A stretch of DNA of 64,000 bases from the NCBI RefSeq assembly GCF_900116805.1, contig NZ_FPBV01000011.1:1-64000 (forward strand). The letters are read 5' to 3'. Positions 56,697 through 64,000 of this stretch are shown one piece after another (position 1 is the first letter of the stretch; every line of letters begins with the position of its first letter). Position numbers and translations under genes: made by a program. The stretch is from Paenalicyclobacillus macrosporangiidus. Its GTDB lineage: Bacteria; Bacillota; Bacilli; Alicyclobacillales; Alicyclobacillaceae. Below the pieces are notes generated by a model. That model saw nothing but the letters and a program-made list of their open reading frames with translations, was not told where the DNA came from and made no database searches.

Positions 56697-58187
56697 GTGG
56701 CAAACCGGATGATGCGCCTGCTGGTGGCCGTCGGGCTTTGGCTTGGGCTCGCCCAGCCCGTTCTGAACCAGCCCGTCCTGGCCGACACGCAGGCGGAACA
56801 CAATGTGGATGCGGCTGCTCAACAGGTGGAGCAAGCGTTGCAGGCGGCCCAGGCCAACCGTCTGGACGAGGCCCAACGGCAGTATGACGGATTCCATCAG
56901 CGCTGGTTCCAGATTGAGGATGGCGTGAAACAGGAGTCCGGCAAAGCGTACGCGGACATCGAGGGCGCCATGGGCGAGGTGGAATACGCCCTGATGCAAC
57001 ACGACCAGAAGGCGGCCGTCACGGCGCTCCAGAAGCTCGACCAGGCGTGCGAAGCGTTTGCGGCGGGCCGGTATGGCGCGGATCAGACCGTGATTCCGAA
57101 GGACGTCACGCTCGACCAGTTCATCGTCCTGCTGCAGCAGACCAAGGCGGCAGCGGCCGGCGGGAACGTGTCTCAGGCCTTGACGGACATCGCGCAGGTC
57201 CGCCAGGTGTGGCTCAGCGTCGAAGGGCAGGTCGTCGCCAAGTCCAGCACGGTCTACAACAACGCGGAGCGCGACATGGTGACGGTCAACGCGATGCTGG
57301 CCGCCACACCGCCTGACACGCACGGTGCGATCACGCTGTTGGACACCATGATTGGCTATCTGTCACCTCTGGCCGCACAGGCAGGGTACACGGTGTGGGA
57401 TGCGGCGATGATCCCGATCCGCGAAGGTCTCGAAGCCCTCCTCGTGGTGGCCGCACTGCTCGCGTTCGTGAAGAAGTCGGGTTCGCGCCGCGGCCGGGCG
57501 TGGGTCTGGGCCGGTGTCGGGACCGGGCTCGGCGTCAGCGTGGTGTTGGCGATTCTCGTCAAGTTCGTCTTTTCTTCCGGCGCGTTCGGGCAGAACAACT
57601 TTCTCATCGCCGGGTGGACAGGGGTCATTGCGGCGGCGATGCTGCTGTACATGAGCTATTGGCTGCACGGGAAGTCCCAGATTGCCGACTGGAACCAGTA
57701 CATCCGGACGCAGACCGCACAGGCCCTCGGAACGGGACGCATGTTGTCGCTGGCTTTCTTGTCGTTCTTGGCGGTGTTCCGCGAGGGCACCGAGACGGTA
57801 CTGTTCATCATCGGAATGGTGAATCAGATCAGCCTGCACCAGCTGATTCTCGGGTTGGCCATCGGACTCGCCGTGCTGGCGGTGATCGCCGTCCTCATGC
57901 TGGGGCTCGGCATGAAACTCCCGCTGCGGCCGTTCTTCCTGGTGTCGAGCTTGATAGTCTTCTACCTGTGCGTGAAGTTCACCGGCATGGGCATCCACAG
58001 TCTGCAACTCGCCGGCGTCCTGCCCTCCACGGTGACGCCGTGGCTGCCCAGCGTGGACGTGTTGGCGCTGTATCCGTCTTGGCAGAGCGCGTTGCCCCAG
58101 GCGCTGCTGATTGTCGCCGCCCTGTCGGTCCTGTTGTGGCGGCAATGGCGTGGCCGGCGGATGGTGCAGGCAGAACACCGCGCTTGA
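56697..58187 (+). CDS. efeU: FTR1-family iron permease (EfeU-like)
   Basis: A 496-residue protein. A signal peptide is followed by an extracytoplasmic helical domain (about 30-230, alternating acidic and amphipathic helices) and then seven spans with the two iron motifs REGLE (242-246) and REGTE (362-366). It imports ferric or ferrous iron. The long N-terminal domain is typical of Gram-positive EfeU fusions. GTG 56697 follows AAGGAGGGGG. efeO and efeB partners are not adjacent, so it may act alone. Confidence 0.9.
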   Translation: MANRMMRLLVAVGLWLGLAQPVLNQPVLADTQAEHNVDAAAQQVEQALQAAQANRLDEAQRQYDGFHQRWFQIEDGVKQESGKAYADIEGAMGEVEYALMQHDQKAAVTALQKLDQACEAFAAGRYGADQTVIPKDVTLDQFIVLLQQTKAAAAGGNVSQALTDIAQVRQVWLSVEGQVVAKSSTVYNNAERDMVTVNAMLAATPPDTHGAITLLDTMIGYLSPLAAQAGYTVWDAAMIPIREGLEALLVVAALLAFVKKSGSRRGRAWVWAGVGTGLGVSVVLAILVKFVFSSGAFGQNNFLIAGWTGVIAAAMLLYMSYWLHGKSQIADWNQYIRTQTAQALGTGRMLSLAFLSFLAVFREGTETVLFIIGMVNQISLHQLILGLAIGLAVLAVIAVLMLGLGMKLPLRPFFLVSSLIVFYLCVKFTGMGIHSLQLAGVLPSTVTPWLPSVDVLALYPSWQSALPQALLIVAALSVLLWRQWRGRRMVQAEHRA

Positions 58188-58247
58188 CGCCGGCGGCTCT
58201 GGCTACCCGGCCACCCGGAACATTCACAACGTGACCCGTCAGACCAC

Positions 58248-58277
58248 GGCCACCCCCGGGACATGCTGCCCGGGGGT
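58248..58277. terminator. Hairpin between convergent efeU and dehydrogenase genes
   Basis: CCACCCCCGGG (58248-58258) and CCCGGGGGTGG (58267-58277) form a perfect 11-bp stem. No T run; probably a barrier for both strands. Confidence 0.5.
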
Positions 58278-58357
58278 GGGTGCAACTGCCGCATGGGCAC
58301 AACGGGTGCAAGCAGGGCGGGGGACGTCCGGCTTGTGCGGCCGCCCGTCCCCGCTGG

Positions 58358-59320
58358 TCACCTCGCGCTGTTCCCCGCCGGGGGCAGGGCGTTTCCGCGC
58401 TTGATGCCCAACAACTGCAGGAACGCCGCGTCGCGCGCACGGAGGCGTTCCTCCAATTCCCCTGGTGCGTATGAGAAAATGCCCGATCCGGTTTTGGCGC
58501 CGAGCATCCCGTCCACCACCTTCTCGGCCAACCAAGCCGGCGGTTCCACGGCGTTCGACAGCACCGGGAACAGGTTGGCGCACACCCGTTGCCAGGTGTC
58601 GAGGCCTCCAAAATCCGGGGTGGCCAGGGCGCCGATGAACGCCCAACGGAACCCCGGTCCTTCGCTCAGGGCCCGGTCAATGTCTTCCGCATCCGCCACG
58701 CCCTCGGCCAAGAGGTGGAATGCCTCCCGGACCAGGGCTGCCTGCAGCCGGTTCGCGATGAATCCGGGGACGTCCTTCTTCAGGACCACGGGCGCCTTGC
58801 CCAGGCGACGGAGCATCGCGACGGCTTCTTGCACCACGTCCTCCCGCGTCTGTGGGCCGCGGACAATCTCCACCAACGGGACAAGCTGCGCAGGGTTGAA
58901 GAAGTGGGTGATCACGAACCGCTCTGGATGCTTGGCGCGGGCCGTGAGCTCGGCCAGCGGCAGCGTGGACGTATTGGACGCGATCACGCACGACTTCGCC
59001 ACCTTTTCCTCCAATTGGGCGTACAGGTCGTGCTTGAGCGGGAGCACTTCCGGGATGGCTTCCGTCACCCAGCAGCTCCCTGCCACGGCTTCCCGCAGGT
59101 CGGTGGTCGTCTCCACCCGCGCCAACGCCGCGGTGGCGTCCTCTGCCGTCAACCCACCGACGTCCGCCATGTCGCGCAAACTCGCTTCCATTCGTTGGAC
59201 GGCATTCGCCAGCACAGATGCATCCACGTCGTACAGTCCGACGCGAAAACCGGCCATGGCGTACAATTGGGCAATCCCGTGCCCCATGACGCCGGCCCCG
59301 ATGACGCTCACCCGGTCCAT
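58358..59320 (-). CDS. 3-hydroxyacyl-CoA dehydrogenase family protein
   Basis: A 320-residue two-domain dehydrogenase. NAD site VIGAGVMGHGIAQ (5-17), catalytic segment SNTSTLPLAEL and ITHFFNPAQLVPLVEIV with the His, then a C-terminal helical domain (KKDVPGFIANRLQAALVREAFHLL). Candidates are 3-hydroxybutyryl-CoA dehydrogenase or L-carnitine/related 3-hydroxyacid dehydrogenases; the WGF-free GPGFRWAFIG segment slightly favours the carnitine type. AAGGGGC precedes ATG 59320. It is a single gene between hairpins. Confidence 0.88.
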   Translation of the reverse strand: MDRVSVIGAGVMGHGIAQLYAMAGFRVGLYDVDASVLANAVQRMEASLRDMADVGGLTAEDATAALARVETTTDLREAVAGSCWVTEAIPEVLPLKHDLYAQLEEKVAKSCVIASNTSTLPLAELTARAKHPERFVITHFFNPAQLVPLVEIVRGPQTREDVVQEAVAMLRRLGKAPVVLKKDVPGFIANRLQAALVREAFHLLAEGVADAEDIDRALSEGPGFRWAFIGALATPDFGGLDTWQRVCANLFPVLSNAVEPPAWLAEKVVDGMLGAKTGSGIFSYAPGELEERLRARDAAFLQLLGIKRGNALPPAGNSAR

Positions 59321-59431
59321 CGGTCCCTTGCCCCTTTCGAATTGGCTACCCTGGAAATGCCAGAGATCGCTGAAACCTCACATTCTATTCTGACATTCCA
59401 AGAGGAAAGGGGCAAACGGCACCCGCAGGAC

Positions 59432-60586
59432 CTATCCCAAATTCGTCCGCGGACAGAATTTGGCGAACAGAGCCGCATACCGCTTCGCCACACGGTGCCA
59501 AGTGTAGTCCTCCGCGCGACGACGCGCTTCCTCCACGTAGGACAGGGCCGCCCCAGGTTGACGGACAATCCGTTGGACGGCATTCGCCACCGCCAATCCG
59601 GTGGTGCGCGGGATCACCTCCGCCACCTGGGGGTCGACAAAGTCCGCCAATCCTCCGGAACGCGTCGAGACCAGCGGCACACCCCAAGCCATCGCTTCCA
59701 GCGCCACCAATCCGAAGGATTCCTGCCGGCTCGGCACCACGACCACATCGTGGGCCAGGTACACTTGCGGCATGGCGGACGGTTCCCGGAACCCGAGCCA
59801 GCGTACCCGTTTCGCCACGCCCAGCCGCCGTGCCGTTTCCCGCAGGTGTTTCGTGTAGGCCTGCGATCCCCGGCCCACGACATCCAGTTGCACGGGCAAA
59901 CCGCGCCGCCGGAGGATGGCCACCGCCTTCAGCAGACTCTGGACACCTTTTCCTGCCACCAACCGGCCCACAAACAACAATCGCAGTCTGTCTCGCCGCG
60001 CCCGCTCGGCGTCCATGGCGGCCGTGGCCAGCCGGATCCCTTCCGGGAGGTCGACGCCGTTGGCAATCACCCGCACCCGGCCGGCGCAGGCGGGATACGC
60101 GCTTTCCAGTGTGCGCCACTGCCACCCACTCGGTACGATCACGCAATCGCACTCCGTCAACAGCCGCTCCTGTTGGCGCATGACCAAGTTGCGCAGGGGG
60201 CTTTTCGGTTCTTCCCGGACGAGCGAGTGGCAGGTGTAGAAGACCGGTGCGCCGTGCACACGGCCCAGGTGCAGAGCGACGTTGGTAAACGGGACGCTGT
60301 GCACGTGGATCACATCCGGGCGGCTGAGACCGAGCTCGGCGGCGAGGTCTGCGACCGGATGGATCTTGTAACGGCGGCGCCGCCGAAGGTAAAACGGCGC
60401 CCGCGCGGGCAGGCGGATGACTGTCAAGCCCGCGTCGTGGGTGATCCCGGGCTGGCCCCCGGCGCGCGCGAAGACGGTGACTTCATGTCCGAGATCGGCC
60501 AACGCCTGGGACAAACGCGTTGCCACCACACCCAGCCCGCCGATGATGGACGGTCCGTACTCAAACGTAAAGACCCACACGCGCAT
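59432..60586 (-). CDS. GT4-family glycosyltransferase
   Basis: A 384-residue GT-B fold enzyme. N-terminal Gly loop SIIGGLGVVATRL, nucleotide-sugar region LLFVGRLVAGKGVQSLLKA and the E-x7-E motif in SRQESFGLVALEAMAWG are all in place. It transfers a sugar, probably from a nucleotide donor, to a lipid, glycan or small acceptor in the cytoplasm. GGGAGTG precedes ATG 60586. There are no neighbouring glycan genes, so the acceptor is unknown. Confidence 0.88.
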   Translation of the reverse strand: MRVWVFTFEYGPSIIGGLGVVATRLSQALADLGHEVTVFARAGGQPGITHDAGLTVIRLPARAPFYLRRRRRYKIHPVADLAAELGLSRPDVIHVHSVPFTNVALHLGRVHGAPVFYTCHSLVREEPKSPLRNLVMRQQERLLTECDCVIVPSGWQWRTLESAYPACAGRVRVIANGVDLPEGIRLATAAMDAERARRDRLRLLFVGRLVAGKGVQSLLKAVAILRRRGLPVQLDVVGRGSQAYTKHLRETARRLGVAKRVRWLGFREPSAMPQVYLAHDVVVVPSRQESFGLVALEAMAWGVPLVSTRSGGLADFVDPQVAEVIPRTTGLAVANAVQRIVRQPGAALSYVEEARRRAEDYTWHRVAKRYAALFAKFCPRTNLG

Positions 60587-60726
60587 CGAGCACTCCCTGC
60601 TTCCATCGCGGATGATGTGGCCACAGGGTATTCTCCGATGGGACGAGGCGGCACGGATGGCGGCGGAAGTCAAGTGAAAAATGGGTGTCGGCACAGCCAT
60701 GCGGCCGCGCGGTCCGGGAATGACGG

Positions 60727-60732
60727 TATAAT
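60727..60732 (+). promoter_or_regulatory. -10 box upstream of the MetE-like gene
   Basis: A perfect TATAAT about 45 bases before the ATG; no clear -35 box and no S-box leader. Confidence 0.4.
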
Positions 60733-60777
60733 AGGCGTTGAGGTAAGGAGCGAGATGAGTTCAGAGGAGGACAGCAC

Positions 60778-61884
60778 ATGGGACAGTTTGGGGACAGACC
60801 CCCGTTCCGGGCCGACCACGTGGGCAGTCTGTTGCGCCCCGCCCGCCTGAAGGAGGCTCGCCGGGCACGGGAGGCCGGGCGCCTTCCGGCGGAGGAGTTG
60901 GCCCGCGTTGAAGACGAGGAGATCCGGCGCGTCGTGCGCCAGCAGCGGGACATCGGTCTGCGGGCGGTGACGGACGGAGAGTTTCGGCGTGCCTGGTGGC
61001 ATTTCGACTTTCTCGAACACCTCGACGGCGTCGAGGCGTATGAGGCGGATCACGGAATCCAATTTCAGCAGGTGCAGACGAAGGCGCGCGGCATCCGCGT
61101 CACTGGCAAGCTCGGCTTCACCGGTCACCCGATGCTGGCACACTTTCGCTATCTCCAGTCGGTGGCCGGCGACAACACGGCGAAGATGACCATTCCGAGC
61201 CCGAGCATGCTCCATTTTCGGGGTCAAATCGATCCGGCGGTGTATCCGGACCCGGACGAGTTCTTCGCCGATCTCGCGGCCGCCTATCGACAGGCCATCC
61301 GGGGGTTCTACGAGGCCGGCTGCCGGTATCTGCAGCTGGATGACACAGCGTGGGCGTACCTGTGCTCGGAGGAACAGCGTGCCGAGATCCGGGCCAAGGG
61401 CTGGGAACCGGACGTGTTGGCCCAGCGTTACGCCCGCACCATCCAGGAAGCGGTGGCCGGGCGGCCGGAGGACCTCACCATCACGATGCACATCTGCCGG
61501 GGCAACTTCCGCTCGACCTGGATCGCATCCGGCGGGTACGAGCCGGTGGCGGAGGTGCTGTTCACCCAACTGCCCATCGACGGGTTCTTCCTCGAGTACG
61601 ACACTGACCGGGCGGGAGGATTCGAGCCGCTGCGGTTTGTGGAGCGGACGGACCTCAAGATTGTCCTCGGCCTGGTGACCTCGAAGTTCGGGGAGCTGGA
61701 GAAGCCGGACGACCTCAAACGCCGCATCGACGAGGCGACCCGTTTCGTGCCGCTCGAGCAACTGTGCCTCAGCCCACAGTGCGGCTTCGCCTCGACGGAA
61801 GAAGGGAACCTGCTCAGCGAGGATGAGCAGTGGCGCAAGCTGGAGCTGGTGGTCAACGTGGCCGGCAGCGTGTGGGGTTGGTGA
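60778..61884 (+). CDS. MetE C-domain-like methyltransferase (YxjG/YxjH family)
   Basis: A 368-residue barrel enzyme of the cobalamin-independent methionine synthase C-terminal type. Zinc ligands appear as His and Cys in MHICRGN, Glu in FLEYD and Cys in LSPQCGF; RADHVGSLLRP near the N terminus and YLQLDD are family motifs. It transfers a methyl group to homocysteine; the donor may be S-methylmethionine, methylated folate or another compound. GAGGAGG precedes ATG 60778. It is followed three bases on by a permease gene, so uptake and use of a methyl donor or methionine precursor is likely. Confidence 0.87.
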   Translation: MGQFGDRPPFRADHVGSLLRPARLKEARRAREAGRLPAEELARVEDEEIRRVVRQQRDIGLRAVTDGEFRRAWWHFDFLEHLDGVEAYEADHGIQFQQVQTKARGIRVTGKLGFTGHPMLAHFRYLQSVAGDNTAKMTIPSPSMLHFRGQIDPAVYPDPDEFFADLAAAYRQAIRGFYEAGCRYLQLDDTAWAYLCSEEQRAEIRAKGWEPDVLAQRYARTIQEAVAGRPEDLTITMHICRGNFRSTWIASGGYEPVAEVLFTQLPIDGFFLEYDTDRAGGFEPLRFVERTDLKIVLGLVTSKFGELEKPDDLKRRIDEATRFVPLEQLCLSPQCGFASTEEGNLLSEDEQWRKLELVVNVAGSVWGW

Positions 61885-61886
61885 CG

Positions 61887-63239
61887 ATGGAGGACGCACG
61901 GAAGCATCCCCCGGCCCGACCGGGGCAGGAGTTGGAGCGGCAGTTGAAACCCCGCCACGTCATCATGATGGCCCTCGGCGGGGCCATCGGGGCGGGGCTG
62001 TTCCGGGGATCGGACACCTCCATCAGCCAGACCGGGCCGGGAGCGGTCTTCGCCTATCTCCTCGGCGGGGTCATCCTGCTGATGGTGATGCAGGGCCTCG
62101 GCGAGATGGCGGCGCGCCGGCGCGACGCGCGGACGTTTCGCGACCTGGTGTCGCCGGTGCTCGGGCCGTTCATGGGGCACTTTGTCGGCTGGATGTATTG
62201 GCTCGACTGGGTGTTGGTGATGGCTGCCGAGACCGCCGCGGCGGCCGGGTTCTTGTCGTACTGGTTCAGCAGCGTGCCCATCTGGCTGCTCGCTCTCATC
62301 GTCTCGGTGGCGATGACCGTCATCAACCTGTTTCAGGTGCGCGTGTACGGGGAGACGGAGTATTGGCTGGCGTTCATCAAGATCGCGGTGCTGGCCCTGT
62401 TCGTCATCTTCGGCCTCATCCTCTTGTTCACCGGTTTCGGCGGCCATCCGGGGCCCGGTTTTCATCACCTGACCGACCAGGGCGGGTGGTTCCCGCACGG
62501 CTGGCACGGTTTTCTGGCGTCTCTCCTGGTGGTGATGTTCTCGTTCGGCGGGACGGAGATGATTGGCATGACGCTCGGCGAGACGGAAGACCCCGAGCGG
62601 ACCATCCCGCGCGCGGCGCGCGGTGTCATCGTCCGAATCCTCCTGTTCTACGTCCTGCCCATCCTCGTCATCGTGAGCCTGGTGCCGTGGAACCAGTTGG
62701 GCAAGGGGGACAGCCCGTTCGTCGCGGTGTTCCAGTCGGTCGGCGTCCCGTACGTGCCGGATCTCATGAACTTCGTCATGCTGACGGCCGTCCTGTCGGC
62801 GACCAACAGCGGCATGTATGCCGCCTCGCGGATGCTGTACAACCAGGCCCTGCGCGGGCAGGCGCCGCGGTGGTTCGCACACCTGTCGTCCCGCAACGTG
62901 CCGGTGCGGGCCTTGCTCACGAGCACCGTGTTCCTGTACGTCGGCGTGATTGTCGCGTTTTTCGCCAAGGGGCACACGTTCGACTACTTGATGACCATCC
63001 CGGGATATTCCGTGATCCTCGTCTGGATCACGCTCGCGTGGGCGTACCTGCGCAGTGGCCGCGCGGGCGTGCCGATCCGTCCCGGCCTGCGCTGGGGAGC
63101 GGGGCTCGCTATCCTGGCGCTGGCGCTCATCTTCATCGGCGTGATTGCCACGACGCCGGTATGGGGGACGGCGGTCGTGGCCCTGGTGGTGGTCGTGATC
63201 TGCCTCGGCTACGTGGCGGCGCACGGCGTGAACGGATGA
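61887..63239 (+). CDS. AAT-family amino-acid permease
   Basis: A 450-residue, about 12-span permease of the APC/AAT group (LKPRHVIMMALGGAIGAGLFRGSDTSISQTGPG is the characteristic first-helix region, split here by the GGAIGAGLF motif; later FSFGGTEMIGMTLGETEDPERTIPRA). The close neighbour encodes a MetE-like methyltransferase, so the substrate may be S-methylmethionine, homocysteine or a similar sulfur amino acid. ATG 61887 lies three bases after the upstream stop, with only a weak G-rich site, suggesting translational coupling. Confidence 0.88.
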   Translation: MEDARKHPPARPGQELERQLKPRHVIMMALGGAIGAGLFRGSDTSISQTGPGAVFAYLLGGVILLMVMQGLGEMAARRRDARTFRDLVSPVLGPFMGHFVGWMYWLDWVLVMAAETAAAAGFLSYWFSSVPIWLLALIVSVAMTVINLFQVRVYGETEYWLAFIKIAVLALFVIFGLILLFTGFGGHPGPGFHHLTDQGGWFPHGWHGFLASLLVVMFSFGGTEMIGMTLGETEDPERTIPRAARGVIVRILLFYVLPILVIVSLVPWNQLGKGDSPFVAVFQSVGVPYVPDLMNFVMLTAVLSATNSGMYAASRMLYNQALRGQAPRWFAHLSSRNVPVRALLTSTVFLYVGVIVAFFAKGHTFDYLMTIPGYSVILVWITLAWAYLRSGRAGVPIRPGLRWGAGLAILALALIFIGVIATTPVWGTAVVALVVVVICLGYVAAHGVNG

Positions 63240-63257
63240 ATGCCCCGGCGGGGCTGG

Positions 63258-63287
63258 TTGCGCGGCCAGTTCGCATTTCCGTACACT
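63258..63287 (+). promoter_or_regulatory. Weak promoter candidate for the last gene
   Basis: TTGCGC (63258-63263), an 18-base spacer, TACACT (63282-63287). Confidence 0.35.
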
Positions 63288-63315
63288 GAGAGAGGAAGCG
63301 CGGGAGGAGGATGGG

Positions 63316-64000
63316 ATGACGAGGGTGATGTTGATGTCGGCCGGGTTCGGCGACGGCCACCGGCAGGTCGCCAATGCCCTTCGGGAGGCCTGCCTGGCTC
63401 GCGGGGCGGACGTGTACGAGCTGGACGCGTTTCAGCAGACCAACCGGGCGCTGGCCGGCTTCAACGAGTGGATGTACCACACCATCACTCGCACCGCCCC
63501 TTGGCTGTACGGATGGAGTTACGACTGGACGCAGCATTGGGGCCCGCGGTCGCCCCTGTGGGCGGCTTTGGCCCTGTTCTCCCGCCGGGCGTACCGCAGG
63601 ATGCTCGCCGAGTACCGGCCCGATGTCGTCTTGCAACTGTTTCCCGATCACGGTCCGGCCATGGTCTCCGCGGCCGCCGCGGGGCCGTGGCTCGGCGTCG
63701 TCCTGACCGATTTCAGCGTGCACGGCCACTGGTTTCACCGCGCCGCGGACGCCTATTTTGTCGCGCACGAGGCATTGGCGGAAGGCGCGTCCCGGTTCGC
63801 GGGTTCCGTCCGCGTCATTCCGTCGGGGATCCCGGTTCGTCGCCAGTTTCAACATCCGCAGCCGCGGCCGGCGGAGGCCGGGCAGGGGCCGTACGTTCTT
63901 TTCATGACTGGCGGGCGGGGGCTGTTTCCCGATCTGTCCAGCGTCATGGACACGGTGCTGACCGCCATGCCGGACCACCGGCTGGTGGTGTTGTGCGGCC
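63316..64000 (+). CDS. MGDG-synthase-like glycosyltransferase, N-terminal part
   Basis: The first 228 codons of a GT28/MGDG-synthase-type enzyme, cut by the window end. The N-terminal Gly-rich motif MSAGFGDGHRQVANAL, the WMYHTITRTAPWLYGWSYD region and FPDHGPAMVSA are as in UgtP-like diacylglycerol glucosyltransferases and related MurG-like proteins. It probably glycosylates a membrane lipid at the inner leaflet. ATG 63316 is five bases from GGGAGGAGG. The C-terminal donor-binding half is outside the window. Confidence 0.88.
   Translation, partial: MTRVMLMSAGFGDGHRQVANALREACLARGADVYELDAFQQTNRALAGFNEWMYHTITRTAPWLYGWSYDWTQHWGPRSPLWAALALFSRRAYRRMLAEYRPDVVLQLFPDHGPAMVSAAAAGPWLGVVLTDFSVHGHWFHRAADAYFVAHEALAEGASRFAGSVRVIPSGIPVRRQFQHPQPRPAEAGQGPYVLFMTGGRGLFPDLSSVMDTVLTAMPDHRLVVLCG

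Noticed and set aside
58589-60850. Plus-strand open frame of 753 codons
   Set aside because: It is antisense to the dehydrogenase and glycosyltransferase genes, with no start signal or motif.

Overview
The window comes from a spore-forming, GC-rich member of the Bacilli, most likely Alicyclobacillaceae or a close relative. The evidence is a gerA-type spore germinant receptor operon with a sigma-G-like promoter, a CotF-like coat protein, YtxJ of the bacillithiol system, Bacillus-type families (YezD, YmaF, DUF2512, YxjG/YxjH), strong AGGAGG ribosome sites, frequent GTG and TTG starts, and long runs of 4-nt gene overlaps. The species cannot be fixed from this sequence alone. Base composition is GC-rich throughout except for a visibly AT-richer block at about 46.7-49.0 kb.

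Left part (1-16.7 kb). A truncated unknown gene is followed by a small decaying CRISPR array with no cas genes in view. Then come a two-gene membrane-protein unit, a CADD/TenA-like diiron protein and an amino-acid permease. A germinant-receptor operon (A, B and C subunits) runs without a gap into cydDC, the thiol-exporting ABC transporter. On the other strand lies a fatty-acid or amino-acid catabolic operon (MerR regulator, acyl-CoA dehydrogenase, acyl-CoA ligase). Its sigma-A promoter carries a LiuR-like operator in the -35 region, and its MerR gene appears to start at ATC.

Middle (16.7-34 kb). A secreted repeat protein, a DinB protein and queD-queE come first, then ytxJ, a polysaccharide deacetylase and an MFS exporter. 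Next is a complete cobalamin-riboswitch operon of about 6 kb: a DUF4430 surface protein, EcfT, a fused EcfA-EcfA ATPase, an S component and a secreted alpha/alpha-toroid protein. The two secreted proteins correspond to the two domains of animal intrinsic factor and transcobalamin, so this looks like a split bacterial B12 capture device feeding an ECF importer; it is the most interesting system here. It is followed by lipoprotein, L,D-transpeptidase, HxlR, MFS, DUF420, CoA-binding, DUF2512, CotF and SPW genes.

Right part (34-64 kb). Housekeeping genes: tRNA-Pro(CGG), rmuC, pcrA, ligA, a tagO/wecA-type transferase, gatCAB and an RlmD-family rRNA methylase. The AT-richer block carries two secreted proteins of unknown role. 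An organosulfur operon follows (yezD, a candidate cysteine-containing leader peptide, ssuB-, ssuA- and ssuC-like ABC genes, an NtaA/DszA-type monooxygenase, an FMN reductase). Then come ymaF, a cation diffusion facilitator, a CsoR-family sensor with CstR-like cysteines, an FTR1 iron permease, a 3-hydroxyacyl-CoA dehydrogenase, a GT4 glycosyltransferase, a MetE-like methyltransferase with an adjacent permease, and a truncated MGDG-synthase-like glycosyltransferase.
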